Below are positions 1-9,311 of a DNA stretch of 64,000 nucleotides, in pieces (position 1 is the first letter of the stretch; the number at the start of each line of letters is the position of its first letter). Origin of the DNA: Cyclobacterium sp. SYSU L10401 (lineage in GTDB: Bacteria > Bacteroidota > Bacteroidia > Cytophagales > Cyclobacteriaceae). Below the pieces are notes generated by a model. The model was not told the DNA's origin. It ran no database searches and worked only from the letters and a program-made list of their open reading frames with translations. Both the position numbers and the translations under genes were made by a program. The stretch spans positions 124,001 to 188,000 of the forward strand of contig NZ_WOFO01000007.1 of NCBI RefSeq assembly GCF_010993705.1, in the 5' to 3' direction.

Positions 1-557
1 TCTCTATAAGCCTTGGCATCGTCGGTTGCAGATGACATTTCAGCCAGCGCAGTCGCTGTTTTACTGTAAGAATCATTGATATCCACGAGGGATTTTGAAG
101 CCTTCTTTACATTTTCAGCATACTCGTTGGTAGCAACAGTCGCATCTGTCAAAGTACCTAATTTTTCGGTAGTACTTGCCAGGTTCTGCATGCCTTTACC
201 CAGGCTTTCAAGCAGCTCAGGACCTATTTTAGCCTTTTCCAGAAGCTGATCCATTTTTTGGGAAGTCTGGTCAGTACTTACTCTTGCAGTTTTTGCAGGG
301 GCTGCTCCTGTATTGGCTCCACCCAGTTCGGGATATACTTTTGTCCAATCCAATTCCTCATTTTTAGGTTCAAAGGCCGATAAAAAGAAGATGAGTGCCT
401 CGGTAGTCAAACCTACCCCAATCATTAAGGAAGCAAAGGGCCAATCCAAAATCTTAAACATGGCTCCCAGGATAACTACTGCTGCTCCGATGCCATAAAT
501 CTTAGGCATGATTGAACCATAAAACTTATAAGCGAAGGTGTTTTTCTCTGTTGACAT
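1..557 (-). CDS. gldL: Gliding motility / type IX secretion motor protein GldL (3' end outside window)
   Basis: Inner-membrane partner of GldM in the proton-driven motor of the type IX secretion system. The 185 visible residues start at the ATG at 557-555. Two hydrophobic helices lie at about residues 14-33 and 42-61, and a glutamate in the second (TTEALIFF, about residue 53) matches in place the membrane glutamate known to matter in GldL. A helical, Ala/Ser/Lys-rich cytoplasmic region follows. It lies 71 bp downstream of gldK in the same direction, the conserved gldK-gldL-gldM-gldN order; gldM would be expected beyond the window start. The C-terminus is missing only because the window ends. 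Confidence 0.93.
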   Translation of the reverse strand, partial: MSTEKNTFAYKFYGSIMPKIYGIGAAVVILGAMFKILDWPFASLMIGVGLTTEALIFFLSAFEPKNEELDWTKVYPELGGANTGAAPAKTARVSTDQTSQKMDQLLEKAKIGPELLESLGKGMQNLASTTEKLGTLTDATVATNEYAENVKKASKSLVDINDSYSKTATALAEMSSATDDAKAYR

Positions 558-628
558 AATTTTAAAAAAACTTTAAATTTGAATGGAATACTATTTACAA
601 TCGATCGAGTGATATTGATTAGGTGATT

Positions 629-1723
629 TTATCTTCTGCTTCTTTTGTTTGATTTCACTTCCATGCTGCCAGATCGTCCAATATAGGTCATGGCTGTACG
701 GAAGCCAATGTGAGCAGTTTGGACATATTGGTACTCGTAATTCCTGGCACTGGTTTCTAAAAAGTGAGCCACATCCTTCCAGGATCCTCCCCTGACAACT
801 TTTTTGGTCTCAGTGGTATCCTTAAATGTGGGGTTCATGTCCCAGATCAACGCATTGGCTGCTGGATTATAGGCATCTTCCACCCATTCGGAAACGTTTC
901 CTGCCATGTTGTACAGCCCAAAGCCGTTGGGGGCAAAGGCATCAACCGGAGCGGTATAGGCGAATCCGTCATCAATGTAATTACCACGTCCTGGCTTAAA
1001 GTTAGCCATCAGGCATCCCCTCCTATTCTTAAGGTAAGGACCTCCCCAGGGATATTTTGCGATTTCCTTTCCTCCTTTGGCTGCATATTCCCATTCGGCC
1101 TCGAAAGGAAGCCTGAATTTGGGCATATCAAATTCTGATTCGTCATTGGCATTCATGTGGTAGGATTTCCATTCGCAGAATTGCTTGGCCTGGTCCCAGC
1201 TAATTCCAACAACAGGATAATCGTCGAAGGCCGGGTGGTCAAAATAATATTCCATTAAAGGATCTCCATAATGGTGGGTAAAACTGGTAGACCATACCGT
1301 AGTGTCCGGAAGCAACTCTTCCAATACAAACTCAGGTGCTTCTGCCTGGGTGGTAGGTGTCCCCAAGGCCAGATCGCCCATGCGAACGGCATCCAGAAAT
1401 TGCCGGTACTTATTATTAGACACCTCGTATTTATCCATGAAAAACTCAGATATGGTGACCTGCTTATTCATGGATGACATGCTCAAGGCGATGTCTTCAT
1501 CAGACTGTCCGAGCCAGAATGTTCCAGCTTTTACCGGGGCCATTTCAAATGGCAGGGCTTGTTGCCAACCGGAGCGTTTTGGCACGCCCGTTACTTCACC
1601 TCTTCTGTTCAGCTTTTCACTAGAAGTGCCTTTATTTCCAAAAAGGCCACAACCCTGAAGTAGTGTCATTATTACCAACCCCAAAATGAGGGAAAAAAAG
1701 CGCCGATTCATTTTTTTAAACAT
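629..1723 (-). CDS. gldK: Type IX secretion outer-membrane lipoprotein GldK/PorK
   Basis: Lipoprotein of the periplasmic ring of the type IX secretion system, built on a formylglycine-generating-enzyme-like (SUMF1) fold. A signal peptide ends in the lipobox LLQGCG, and SUMF1-type motifs RLPFEAEWEYAAKGG, GNVSEWVEDAY and VVRGGSWKD are visible. The open frame reaches 1756 through a TTG; ATG starts are possible at 1750, 1723 and 1711. I chose 1723 because it gives a compact basic N-region before the hydrophobic stretch, but this is uncertain. gldL follows and porP precedes, giving the porP-K-L order known from Porphyromonas. GldJ has the same fold; the position next to gldL argues for GldK. Confidence 0.9.
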   Translation of the reverse strand: MFKKMNRRFFSLILGLVIMTLLQGCGLFGNKGTSSEKLNRRGEVTGVPKRSGWQQALPFEMAPVKAGTFWLGQSDEDIALSMSSMNKQVTISEFFMDKYEVSNNKYRQFLDAVRMGDLALGTPTTQAEAPEFVLEELLPDTTVWSTSFTHHYGDPLMEYYFDHPAFDDYPVVGISWDQAKQFCEWKSYHMNANDESEFDMPKFRLPFEAEWEYAAKGGKEIAKYPWGGPYLKNRRGCLMANFKPGRGNYIDDGFAYTAPVDAFAPNGFGLYNMAGNVSEWVEDAYNPAANALIWDMNPTFKDTTETKKVVRGGSWKDVAHFLETSARNYEYQYVQTAHIGFRTAMTYIGRSGSMEVKSNKRSRR

Positions 1724-1837
1724 AAATGACATTAAATTAACTACATTCATTTTCAACCATTTAAACGAATAACCAATTCGAAATTTAACAGATTTTATCA
1801 GAAAAACACAAGGAATTTTTCAATAAAGTTTAATTCC

Positions 1838-2812
1838 TTAAAACCTAAATCTCGGCGTTCTCTGAATCACCCTCTCAATTTGTCTGGTTACCTGGGGTAA
1901 ATTATAGGTTAACATGAACTCATGAGATGATGGAGATTTTGCTTCCAGTCCACCCACTACCAAATCAAATGCATAACCCAACCTTAGGGAATTATCTCTT
2001 AACAGACTATAGCCCAGCAACACCGATGCCGATTCCTCTCCTCTGTAAGCCAATCCCAAACTGATTTTATTATTGTACGAGCCTATAACGCTAAAGTCAT
2101 AGGAAAAATTATTTAAGGATACTGATTTTACCAATATACTTGGTTCAACCGTAAATTGCGCAAAAGTGTTTATTCTGTAACCTGCTAAAAGGTAATTGTG
2201 ATTTTCCAGTCTGTTGGCCAAATTCCCGTCTCCAAAATCAAAACCAGGTTCATTCAGATTCCTACTGCTCAAACCCAAATAAAAACTGCCCCGATCATAT
2301 AACAAACCTACCGTAACGTTGGGATTGACCTGGTTTTCGTTTCCTCCGGAAGGAATATTGGGGTCGGGATTAACCGGAAGAAATTCATCATACCTAATGG
2401 TGCTGGAAAAAAAACCGCCGGCAGCACCCATACTCAATACACCTCTGCCCAAGGATAAGTGGTAGGCCAGAGATAAATTCACTTCCTGATTATTAAATGG
2501 CCCGATTTCATCATTGACCGCTACCAGTCCAAAACCTATCGGGATGTTTTTCATTCTACCAGAAGCTGACAGCAATTGCGTAGTGGGGGCCCCGCCTGCT
2601 CCGGTACTTGTGGTATAATCCAGCCATTGGCTTCGGTGCAAAGCAGATATGGAATATCCGGCATCTTTGCCGGCAAAGGCAGGGTTATAAAATAGACCAT
2701 TATACATGTATTGGGTAAGCTGTGCATCTTGCTGGCTGATTGCTGCAGGAATGACCAACAGAAATGCAAGGCAAAAAAACACACAGGTTAACAGGTAGGT
2801 TTTAATGGTCAT
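1838..2812 (-). CDS. porP: PorP/SprF family type IX secretion outer-membrane protein
   Basis: Predicted outer-membrane beta-barrel of the Bacteroidota-specific PorP/SprF family, 324 residues, a normal length. The signal peptide covers about residues 1-26 (cleavage near AIS/QQ), followed directly by the family hallmark around QYMYNGLFYNPAFAG. The rest is alternating beta-strand sequence with a short basic end. In P. gingivalis PorP acts with PorK, and the gene here sits just ahead of gldK with an 81-114 bp gap depending on the gldK start. SprF-type paralogs adapt single large substrates; location favours the core PorP role, though sequence alone does not settle it. Confidence 0.85.
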   Translation of the reverse strand: MTIKTYLLTCVFFCLAFLLVIPAAISQQDAQLTQYMYNGLFYNPAFAGKDAGYSISALHRSQWLDYTTSTGAGGAPTTQLLSASGRMKNIPIGFGLVAVNDEIGPFNNQEVNLSLAYHLSLGRGVLSMGAAGGFFSSTIRYDEFLPVNPDPNIPSGGNENQVNPNVTVGLLYDRGSFYLGLSSRNLNEPGFDFGDGNLANRLENHNYLLAGYRINTFAQFTVEPSILVKSVSLNNFSYDFSVIGSYNNKISLGLAYRGEESASVLLGYSLLRDNSLRLGYAFDLVVGGLEAKSPSSHEFMLTYNLPQVTRQIERVIQRTPRFRF

Positions 2813-2889
2813 GTGTAAAAGACATTTTGCAATTGAAAATCTATTCTACACATTTAAACTGAATTTTCCTGAAAAAAGATTAAAAGAAA

Positions 2890-3663
2890 TCAGATTTTAT
2901 TCGCTTTTTTTATGTAAAGTTCCAATGCCCCTGTCATACTTGGCGCATTTGGAAGGGGAGCCTCTATGTCTAAAATCAATCCCTCTTCCTTTACTGCCTG
3001 TGAGGTAGTCGGACCAAAGGCAGCAATTCTGGTCTTGCCCTGCTCAAAGTCCGGAAAATTACTGAAAAGTGATTTTATGCCTGAAGGACTGTAAAACGCC
3101 AAAATATCATATTTGATGTCCTTCAAATCGGAAAGGTCTGCCGCTACTGTATGATAGATGATGGCCTCTGTAAAAGAAATGTTATTTTCACTCAGATAAG
3201 TTGGAATGTCATCCTTTCTGATATCCGAACAGGGAAATAAATATTTTTCAGATTTATGTTTTTTAAAGAAATCAAAAAGATCTGCTGCCGTGCGATTCCC
3301 AACAAACAACTTCCTTTTCCGGATGACAATATACTTTTGAAGATAATGTGCTGTTTGCTCAGAAATACAAAAGTATTTCATATCTGCCGGCATTTCAATC
3401 TTCAATTCCTGACAGATGCCAAAAAAGTGATCTATTGCATTTCTGCTGGTAAAAATAACAGCCGTGTGTTTTAATATTTCTATTTTCTGCTTTCTGAAAT
3501 CTTTGATGGATACCGGCTCCACCTGAATGAATGGCCTGAAGTCAATTTTAATCTTGTACTTCTCAGCCAATTGAAAATAGGGTGACCGCTCATCAGATGG
3601 TTTTGGCTGAGACACCAAAATGCTTCTAACCCGGTTTAATCTGTCTTTTGTTGATTGCGTCAT
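2890..3663 (-). CDS. hemD: Uroporphyrinogen-III synthase
   Basis: Cytoplasmic enzyme that closes and inverts ring D of hydroxymethylbilane to form uroporphyrinogen III in heme synthesis. The 257-residue product has the bilobed HemD pattern: RSILVSQPKP near the start, AVIFTSRNAIDHFF around residues 68-81, and ILAFYSPSGIKSLFSNF with IAAFGPTTSQAVKEEGL in the second half. Sequence conservation in this family is low, but these segments are characteristic. It lies 16 bp after the DUF4271 gene and 77 bp before porP, so a heme gene is embedded in a secretion operon. Confidence 0.88.
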   Translation of the reverse strand: MTQSTKDRLNRVRSILVSQPKPSDERSPYFQLAEKYKIKIDFRPFIQVEPVSIKDFRKQKIEILKHTAVIFTSRNAIDHFFGICQELKIEMPADMKYFCISEQTAHYLQKYIVIRKRKLFVGNRTAADLFDFFKKHKSEKYLFPCSDIRKDDIPTYLSENNISFTEAIIYHTVAADLSDLKDIKYDILAFYSPSGIKSLFSNFPDFEQGKTRIAAFGPTTSQAVKEEGLILDIEAPLPNAPSMTGALELYIKKANKI

Positions 3664-3679
3664 TTTATTTTTTTTTCCT

Positions 3680-4795
3680 TTACCCTAGGAGAAGTTTACA
3701 AATCACCAAAAAGGGGATCAATTCAGAGGTGCAAAGGTATGAAAATAAATGATAATTATTAAAACCATTTTTTTTGTACAACCAGATAGATAAGCCAATT
3801 ATACCCAGCGTATATACTACCAGAAAAGAAATGAATAGCCCCCAAACATATGTTCCCCCTGAAAACAAATTGTTGGTATACAAAATTACTGTACCTCCAA
3901 TCAGAACCAATAACCCAAAACCGCTTACTTTCAGCAAGTAAAAAAAGTGAGGAAGGGCAATTTTATCCAACTCAAACAGGTAGGTATTGATCCCTAACCA
4001 AATAAATTTTAAAAATGTAATCAGGGTCAGGCAAAGGGTACATGCCAACCAAATGAAAACCATCATTTGAACTTCATTCCCAAAGGATAGTCCAAAAAGA
4101 TCGATTTCGAATAAGTGAATACCAAAAATAATCATCAATGCCATACCCATATTGATCAATATCAGATAAAACAACAGTTCTGCGGAGTAAATCTTGGAAA
4201 AACTTACAGATTCCCACAGGTCCTCAAAAGAAAATATGGCTATTGGATTCCAAAAAAGGCCGAAAATCGATGGAAACAATACCCTGAAAAGAGCCAGAAA
4301 AAATAGAATGGCCAGCACGATGATAAAGAAGAAATCCTTAAATTTATCTCTACTTCTTTTAGTATCAATCGCATCATTTTGAAGTCCTGGTGGACCGGCA
4401 TCTGAATCAAAAAAACCCTTCCTTACCGAAAAATCCCTTGTTGCAATCCCCCTCTTAAAGGCCGATATCTTTAATTCCCCGGATTTTCCAATCCTTGATT
4501 CCAACTCCTGATTAGAAATAAAAAGCAGGGTATCCTCTTCCGCCAGCATCCATAACGCTTCTCCCATAAACAAGGCAGCACCTCCGGGAATCCTGATCCT
4601 CCACTCCGCAGTTGTAAATTTCCGGGTATCCACCCAAACAAATACCGCATCGTTTGGGGTAAACACAGTCCTTTCCTTTGAAAGTTTAATATCAGGATCA
4701 TAATTAAACAAAACCTGGGAGAATGCTTTTTCCGGAAAAGCCAGCATACTTGAGATGCCAATAATCAACAATAAAAACTGATGCTTTCTTTTCAT
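3680..4795 (-). CDS. DUF4271 multi-pass membrane protein
   Basis: Integral inner-membrane protein of unknown function, 371 residues. An N-terminal signal or anchor helix covers about residues 7-26, then about 110 residues of soluble sequence, then several hydrophobic helices from about residue 150 to the end, including FFFIIVLAILFFLALF and LITFLKFIWLGINTYLF. This layout matches the Bacteroidota family DUF4271, which commonly neighbours hemD. The ATG overlaps the stop of the upstream barrel gene by one base (TAATG), indicating translational coupling. No catalytic motif is visible. A link to secretion or envelope assembly is inferred from context only. Confidence 0.8.
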   Translation of the reverse strand: MKRKHQFLLLIIGISSMLAFPEKAFSQVLFNYDPDIKLSKERTVFTPNDAVFVWVDTRKFTTAEWRIRIPGGAALFMGEALWMLAEEDTLLFISNQELESRIGKSGELKISAFKRGIATRDFSVRKGFFDSDAGPPGLQNDAIDTKRSRDKFKDFFFIIVLAILFFLALFRVLFPSIFGLFWNPIAIFSFEDLWESVSFSKIYSAELLFYLILINMGMALMIIFGIHLFEIDLFGLSFGNEVQMMVFIWLACTLCLTLITFLKFIWLGINTYLFELDKIALPHFFYLLKVSGFGLLVLIGGTVILYTNNLFSGGTYVWGLFISFLVVYTLGIIGLSIWLYKKNGFNNYHLFSYLCTSELIPFLVICKLLLG

Positions 4796-6537
4796 TAAAA
4801 ACGTCCCGTAAAACCAAAATGAATCCTCGAATAATTAAAACCAAGTGGCTGGTCGGCGGCCTTACCCAAGGCATAGACAAAATTAAAAATCCCCCCGGCT
4901 GTTTCCAAACTTAATCCCCCGCCAAAAGAAAATGGCCAATCCCTGTCCTGCTGCCTTACCTCATCCTCCACCATACCAAAGTCTGTAAACAAAAGGAAAT
5001 AAGAATAATTTCCGAAATAATACCTGGGCTCCAGGTTCATGTATACATAGCGATTGGAATAAAAAAAGTTTTCATTGAAGCCCCGAATGGATTGTAAGCC
5101 CCCTAAACGGAACAAATCATTCAGCAGGAGATTGGAATTATTTAATTCTCCCGCATGAAGGGATAATCTCGAACTAAAATTCTTCTCCCATTTGAAATAA
5201 TAATCTAGCTTTCCCTGAAAATAATACTGAAGGGAATTTTTTTCTATATCCGCATAAAGCGCTGTTGCGATGCCCGTGTTTTCTTTTATAATTTTATTAC
5301 CTATCCCAAATGTCAGGTTGCTTCTCCACCCCGATTTCGGAACAATCAAATCATCCACATGGGTGTATTGCAAAATCGCTCCATAACTATTGAATCTGAA
5401 ATCCGCCACTTCAGGTAGGTTGGTGGCATCCTTATACCTGCTTACGCTGAGCAGGTCACCGGCCTGCCATTTACTGAAAAAACGAATATGGGTATGGGTC
5501 GCCATTTGGTAACCTACCCTGAAACTAAAGTCTCTATTCAAAAATGTAGTGTCCTCTTTCAACAATGAAAAGGCACCGCTAATATCTAGTCGGGATCCAA
5601 GTATGTAAGGTTCACTGGCTTCCAGGCGAAGATTTTGAGAATATTGCGTTAGCCTCTGCCAATTGAGCAGGTAATCCCTTCCCTTACCCGAAACATTGTA
5701 AAGCTGCAAATCAAACTGCCCTGTGACCAACCACTTGTTGGCTTCAATTTCATTGGGAAGCAACCCGATGACCCCATCAATGGCATTCATTCGTCGGTCA
5801 TTGACCGGCAAATAAACGGTAGCCGCTTCATTTTGAAAAGACAACTCAGGACTACCTGCAAGGCTCACATAGGGCACATTATTGTCTAGTGCGTCCACAA
5901 CCCGGTTTACTTTTTTTTGAGAAAAAGGCTCACCCGGAATAATACTGGTTTTTCTGGCCAAATACAGGGGTTGAGATTTGGAATTCCCTGTTACTTGCAA
6001 GGTATCAAAGGTAATCAGTGGGCCTTTATCCATAAATATCCCTGCTGTCACCTGTTCATTTTCAATGTCTATGCTATCTAATTTAACGGACATAAAGGGG
6101 AAACCATTGTTTTGGCCGGTTTCCAGGATCTCATCCATCAATCGCCGAACTTCACGGAACTGAAATGGACTGCCATCAGGAATGAAGTGCTTATCCTGTA
6201 TGGCATTGGCTATCCAAGCCTCCAGGTTTCCTTGGCTTAATCGCACCCATTTATACTGTCTGCCGGCATCAAGGGACAAGAGTGCTTTTTTGTTAGCGCT
6301 AAACCGGAGTGTGCGCTTCAGGTTTAGGTATCCTTCCGCATGAAGTGAGTCAACCAGATGGGTAGAAAAATGGTGTATTCCCAGGCTATCGGCAAAATTA
6401 ATTTCCCTGGTTCTTTTGACATCCTCCTGTTCGCTGTACAAATCCACAGTCAACACGTAATCCTGATCCTGCCCCATACAGTACCAGGAAATAAAAAAAA
6501 ACTGCAAACAAAAAAGTGCTTGTAGCCCACTTACCAA
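4795..6537 (-). CDS. BamA/TamA-like outer-membrane barrel with short POTRA region
   Basis: About 580 residues resembling the Omp85 superfamily: a POTRA-like N-terminal half (for example ITFDTLQVTGNS and PGEPFSQKKVNRVVDAL) and a 16-strand-type barrel in the C-terminal half, with RLGGLQSIRGFNENFF, which contains the RGF signature, and ending in FGFTGRF. The frame stays open to 6636 without a convincing ATG leader. I chose the TTG at 6537 because a hydrophobic leader follows it, a purine-rich AAGGTAAGGGG lies just upstream, and the start overlaps the previous stop by seven bases. It could assist outer-membrane assembly or transport; substrate unknown. Confidence 0.78.
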   Translation of the reverse strand: MVSGLQALFCLQFFFISWYCMGQDQDYVLTVDLYSEQEDVKRTREINFADSLGIHHFSTHLVDSLHAEGYLNLKRTLRFSANKKALLSLDAGRQYKWVRLSQGNLEAWIANAIQDKHFIPDGSPFQFREVRRLMDEILETGQNNGFPFMSVKLDSIDIENEQVTAGIFMDKGPLITFDTLQVTGNSKSQPLYLARKTSIIPGEPFSQKKVNRVVDALDNNVPYVSLAGSPELSFQNEAATVYLPVNDRRMNAIDGVIGLLPNEIEANKWLVTGQFDLQLYNVSGKGRDYLLNWQRLTQYSQNLRLEASEPYILGSRLDISGAFSLLKEDTTFLNRDFSFRVGYQMATHTHIRFFSKWQAGDLLSVSRYKDATNLPEVADFRFNSYGAILQYTHVDDLIVPKSGWRSNLTFGIGNKIIKENTGIATALYADIEKNSLQYYFQGKLDYYFKWEKNFSSRLSLHAGELNNSNLLLNDLFRLGGLQSIRGFNENFFYSNRYVYMNLEPRYYFGNYSYFLLFTDFGMVEDEVRQQDRDWPFSFGGGLSLETAGGIFNFVYALGKAADQPLGFNYSRIHFGFTGRF

Positions 6538-7451
6538 ACACCCCTTACCTTCATTGGAAAAGTATACACAGACCCCATGGCCGTAATGAACAAAGTTTTT
6601 CTGTCTCCTGCACCAAAACATACATTTGCCGTCCAATTTTCATCTACAGGAATATGCCCGATTTTGTCTCCTTTACTATTGAATATGGTCACCCCATCAC
6701 CTGTCAGGTATACATTTCCCCTGTTATCCAGGGTCATACCATCTGAACCCATTTCTACGAATAAACGCCTGTTGGTCAGGTATCCATCCTCTTCTATATC
6801 GTACACATAGGTTTTATCAGCTCCTATATCAGCTACATACAGTTTTTTTCCATCCGGAGTCCCGACCAATCCATTGGGTTTAACCAGGTTTTCATCTACC
6901 CTGAAAAATTGTAGGCCGTCTTTACTCAGATAATACAAATGCTCTCCATCTTGCTGCATTTCAGGCTCTCTTTCCCAATAATCTCGTTTATACAAAGGGT
7001 CAGTCAGGTAAATCCCTCCCTTGGGATTGATCCACAAATCATTAGGTCCGTTAAGCTTTTCTCCTTTGAAATTCTCAATCAGTACCTCTGGATTACCTTC
7101 TTTGTCAAAAGACCACAATTCGTTTTCCATGTCTGCACAGGCGATCAAATCACCCTCCAGGTTAAAATAAAGGCCATTTGATCTTCCGGATTGCTCAGAA
7201 AAAACAGAAATCTCCCCGTTAGAAAATTTCCACTTATAGATTTTATTATTGGGTTGATCGGTAAAAAAGACGTTCCCCTCCCTGTCAACTGCCGGGCCTT
7301 CTGTAAAGCTATATCCTTCTCCTACCTTTTTCAAGCTGGCATTTTTGGGCACCAAACTTTTTTTAATATCCATTTGTGCCAAAGAAACCTGAGACATCAA
7401 CAAAAAGACCATTATAAGTAGCGGTACTGTTTTGGGCATTATCATTTTCAT
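6531..7451 (-). CDS. SMP-30/gluconolactonase-like beta-propeller, exported
   Basis: Predicted periplasmic lactonase-like hydrolase of the SMP-30/gluconolaconase/LRE family, 306 residues. A signal peptide (PLLIMVFLLMSQVSLAQ) precedes motifs typical of the six-bladed fold: GYSFTEGPAVDREGNVFFTD, GRSNGLYF, GPNDLWINPKGGIYLTDP, KPNGLVGTPDGKKLYVAD and GSDGMTLDNRGNVYLTG. The glutamate in EGPA and the Asn/Asp in PNDL and GSDG are the usual metal ligands. The frame extends to 7475 by a TTG, but the ATG at 7451 gives a normal leader. It heads the minus-strand run and overlaps the next gene; a sugar lactone substrate is inference. Confidence 0.83.
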   Translation of the reverse strand: MKMIMPKTVPLLIMVFLLMSQVSLAQMDIKKSLVPKNASLKKVGEGYSFTEGPAVDREGNVFFTDQPNNKIYKWKFSNGEISVFSEQSGRSNGLYFNLEGDLIACADMENELWSFDKEGNPEVLIENFKGEKLNGPNDLWINPKGGIYLTDPLYKRDYWEREPEMQQDGEHLYYLSKDGLQFFRVDENLVKPNGLVGTPDGKKLYVADIGADKTYVYDIEEDGYLTNRRLFVEMGSDGMTLDNRGNVYLTGDGVTIFNSKGDKIGHIPVDENWTANVCFGAGDRKTLFITAMGSVYTFPMKVRGVW

Positions 7452-7533
7452 TGAATTTTGGAAATGGTAGATCAATTTGATTCAAAATTAACTCAATTAT
7501 CGCCAAATCCTAAAACCTCTCTCCAATTATCTT

Positions 7534-7541
7534 TAGCTTTG
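7534..7541 (+). promoter_or_regulatory. Bacteroidota-type -7 promoter element for hemW
   Basis: TAGCTTTG fits the Bacteroidota -7 consensus TAnnTTTG and lies about 100 bp upstream of hemW in the divergent gap. No clear -33 TTG was found at the usual distance, so this is tentative. Confidence 0.4.
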
Positions 7542-7642
7542 CATGGGAAGATGAAAGAAAATCAAGCATGTAAAACCAACAGCTTTCTCCGCTTTCCATC
7601 CCGACGGCTATTTCCCGGGATTCCATCTATCAATTAATCACC

Positions 7643-8767
7643 ATGGCAGGTATATACATCCATATTCCTTTTTGTTTGCAGGCCTGTCATTATTGTGATT
7701 TTCATTTCAGTACCAACAGAAAGCATGCACCAGAAATGGTCAGCATGATCTGCCGGGAACTGAAACTCAGAAAGGATTATTTGCCGGAAGGAGAGGCCAT
7801 TCACACCCTCTATTTCGGAGGAGGTACCCCCTCTCTTCTGACAGCAGACCAAATCCGGGAAATACATGATGCCATCCATACCCATTTTGATTGCCAGCTG
7901 CTGGAAACCACTTTAGAGGCCAATCCGGATGACCTGGAAGCTAAAAAATTAGATGCATGGCTCGCCCTTGGGATCGACCGGCTAAGTATTGGTATACAGA
8001 GTTTTGATGATGATGTTTTAAAATTCTACAACCGGTCGCATAACGCCAGGGAATCGCTGCTGGCTATTGATAAAGCCAGAAAGGCCGGGTTCAAATCCCT
8101 GTCGATGGATTTAATCTATGGATTCCCCTATAAGGATCACAGCATTTGGCAAGCAGACCTCGCACAAACCCTGGCATTGACTCCGGACCATATCAGCTCT
8201 TATTGCCTCACCATAGAGCCAAAGACAGCACTTGGGGTTTGGGAGAAAAAGGGGAAATTTCAAGCGGCCTCGGAAGATTTTCAGGCCGAGCAATTTGAAA
8301 TCCTACAACAAAGCCTGGAAAAAGCAGGCTACCTACAATATGAAATCTCTAATTTTGCGAGAGACAAGGCCTTTTCCCTGCACAACAGCAATTATTGGAA
8401 GGGTGTGCCCTATTTGGGCATAGGCCCGGGAGCTCATTCATTTGACGGAGCGCACAGAGGATCTAATATAGCTCATAATACCCGCTATATCCGCTTGCTG
8501 GAAGAAAACAAACCGGCCTTTCGGCAGGAAACACTATCCGCTACTGAGCAAATCAATGAGTACCTGCTCACCTCATTGCGGACAATCTGGGGAATTGATC
8601 CAGCTTTCCTGTTGGAAAAATTTGGTTGGGACCTGCTAAAGGAAAAGAAAAAAGCCCTTTCTGACATGCAGCAGCAGGGTTTGATCCAAATGGAGTACCA
8701 GTCCATCAGCCTTAGCAATAAAGGAAAACTCTTGGCAGATTACCTGGCTGCAAAGTTATTTATCTAA
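7643..8767 (+). CDS. hemW: Radical SAM heme chaperone HemW
   Basis: Coproporphyrinogen-oxidase-like radical SAM protein that binds heme and is thought to insert it into target proteins; often misannotated as HemN. The iron-sulfur cluster motif CxxxCxxC is at Cys11, Cys15, Cys18 (HIPFCLQACHYCDF), followed by the glycine-rich TLYFGGGTPSLL, LEANPDDL, and RLSIGIQSFDDDVL. The C-terminal HemN_C domain includes YLGIGPGAHSFDG. The 374-residue length is typical. The CxxxCxxC motif followed by His-Tyr-Cys-Asp, not the extra cysteine of true HemN, supports HemW. The DUF721 gene follows after 22 bp. Confidence 0.92.
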   Translation: MAGIYIHIPFCLQACHYCDFHFSTNRKHAPEMVSMICRELKLRKDYLPEGEAIHTLYFGGGTPSLLTADQIREIHDAIHTHFDCQLLETTLEANPDDLEAKKLDAWLALGIDRLSIGIQSFDDDVLKFYNRSHNARESLLAIDKARKAGFKSLSMDLIYGFPYKDHSIWQADLAQTLALTPDHISSYCLTIEPKTALGVWEKKGKFQAASEDFQAEQFEILQQSLEKAGYLQYEISNFARDKAFSLHNSNYWKGVPYLGIGPGAHSFDGAHRGSNIAHNTRYIRLLEENKPAFRQETLSATEQINEYLLTSLRTIWGIDPAFLLEKFGWDLLKEKKKALSDMQQQGLIQMEYQSISLSNKGKLLADYLAAKLFI

Positions 8768-8789
8768 AGAATCAACTTATCTTTATGGC

Positions 8790-9104
8790 ATGAAGAATTA
8801 TCCAAAAGGCAACCAGAGAACCAGTAATACCTCCCCACTAAAAGAGGTTTTTGAGGAGCTTTTGGAAGCCTACAAGCTGAAGGATAAATATTCAGAAAAA
8901 ACCGTCATACAAGAGTGGGGATTGCTCATGGGGAAAACAGTGGCCTCCCGGACCCAAAGTCTTTCCATCAGAAAGAAAATCCTCTATGTCAAAATAAGTT
9001 CAGGACCCCTTAAAAAGGAAATGGCCATGAACAAATCCAAAATCCTCCTACTTATTGAGGAGAAATACGGAAAAGCTGTCGTGGAGGATTTGGTCTTGCT
9101 ATAA
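8790..9104 (+). CDS. DUF721 (DciA-like) small protein
   Basis: Small 104-residue cytoplasmic protein of the DUF721 family. The segment VIQEWGLLMGKTVASRTQSLSIRKKILYVKISSGPLKKEM carries the conserved pattern of a tryptophan-containing helix, then a KH-like strand-helix ending in a pair of lysines. Family members related to DciA load the replicative helicase in many bacteria, but short Bacteroidota members have not all been tested, so a replication role is inference. It is probably cotranscribed with hemW and is followed by a hairpin that may be the terminator. Confidence 0.82.
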   Translation: MKNYPKGNQRTSNTSPLKEVFEELLEAYKLKDKYSEKTVIQEWGLLMGKTVASRTQSLSIRKKILYVKISSGPLKKEMAMNKSKILLLIEEKYGKAVVEDLVLL

Positions 9105-9110
9105 AGAAAA

Positions 9111-9153
9111 GGAGCGGAATAATTTTTTCTTATCCCGCCCCGATTCACTTTTT
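9111..9153 (+). terminator. Possible terminator of hemW-DUF721
   Basis: GGAGCGGAATAA pairs with TTATCCCGCCCC (10 of 12 positions) across a 7-base loop, and a run of six T follows a few bases later. It starts just after the DUF721 stop codon. Confidence 0.45.
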
Positions 9154-9311
9154 TCTTTCCGTTGTTAACAACCTCTCTCCGCTGAAACACTCCTCCAGGC
9201 AAGCAAAATATCACTTAATCAGTGGCCAAGACATCAAATATTCATAGCTGATTTAGGAAAGTGTTCGCTTCCTTCCAGGATGAAAAACTCAAGGCTGCGC
9301 CGGGGTTGAGA

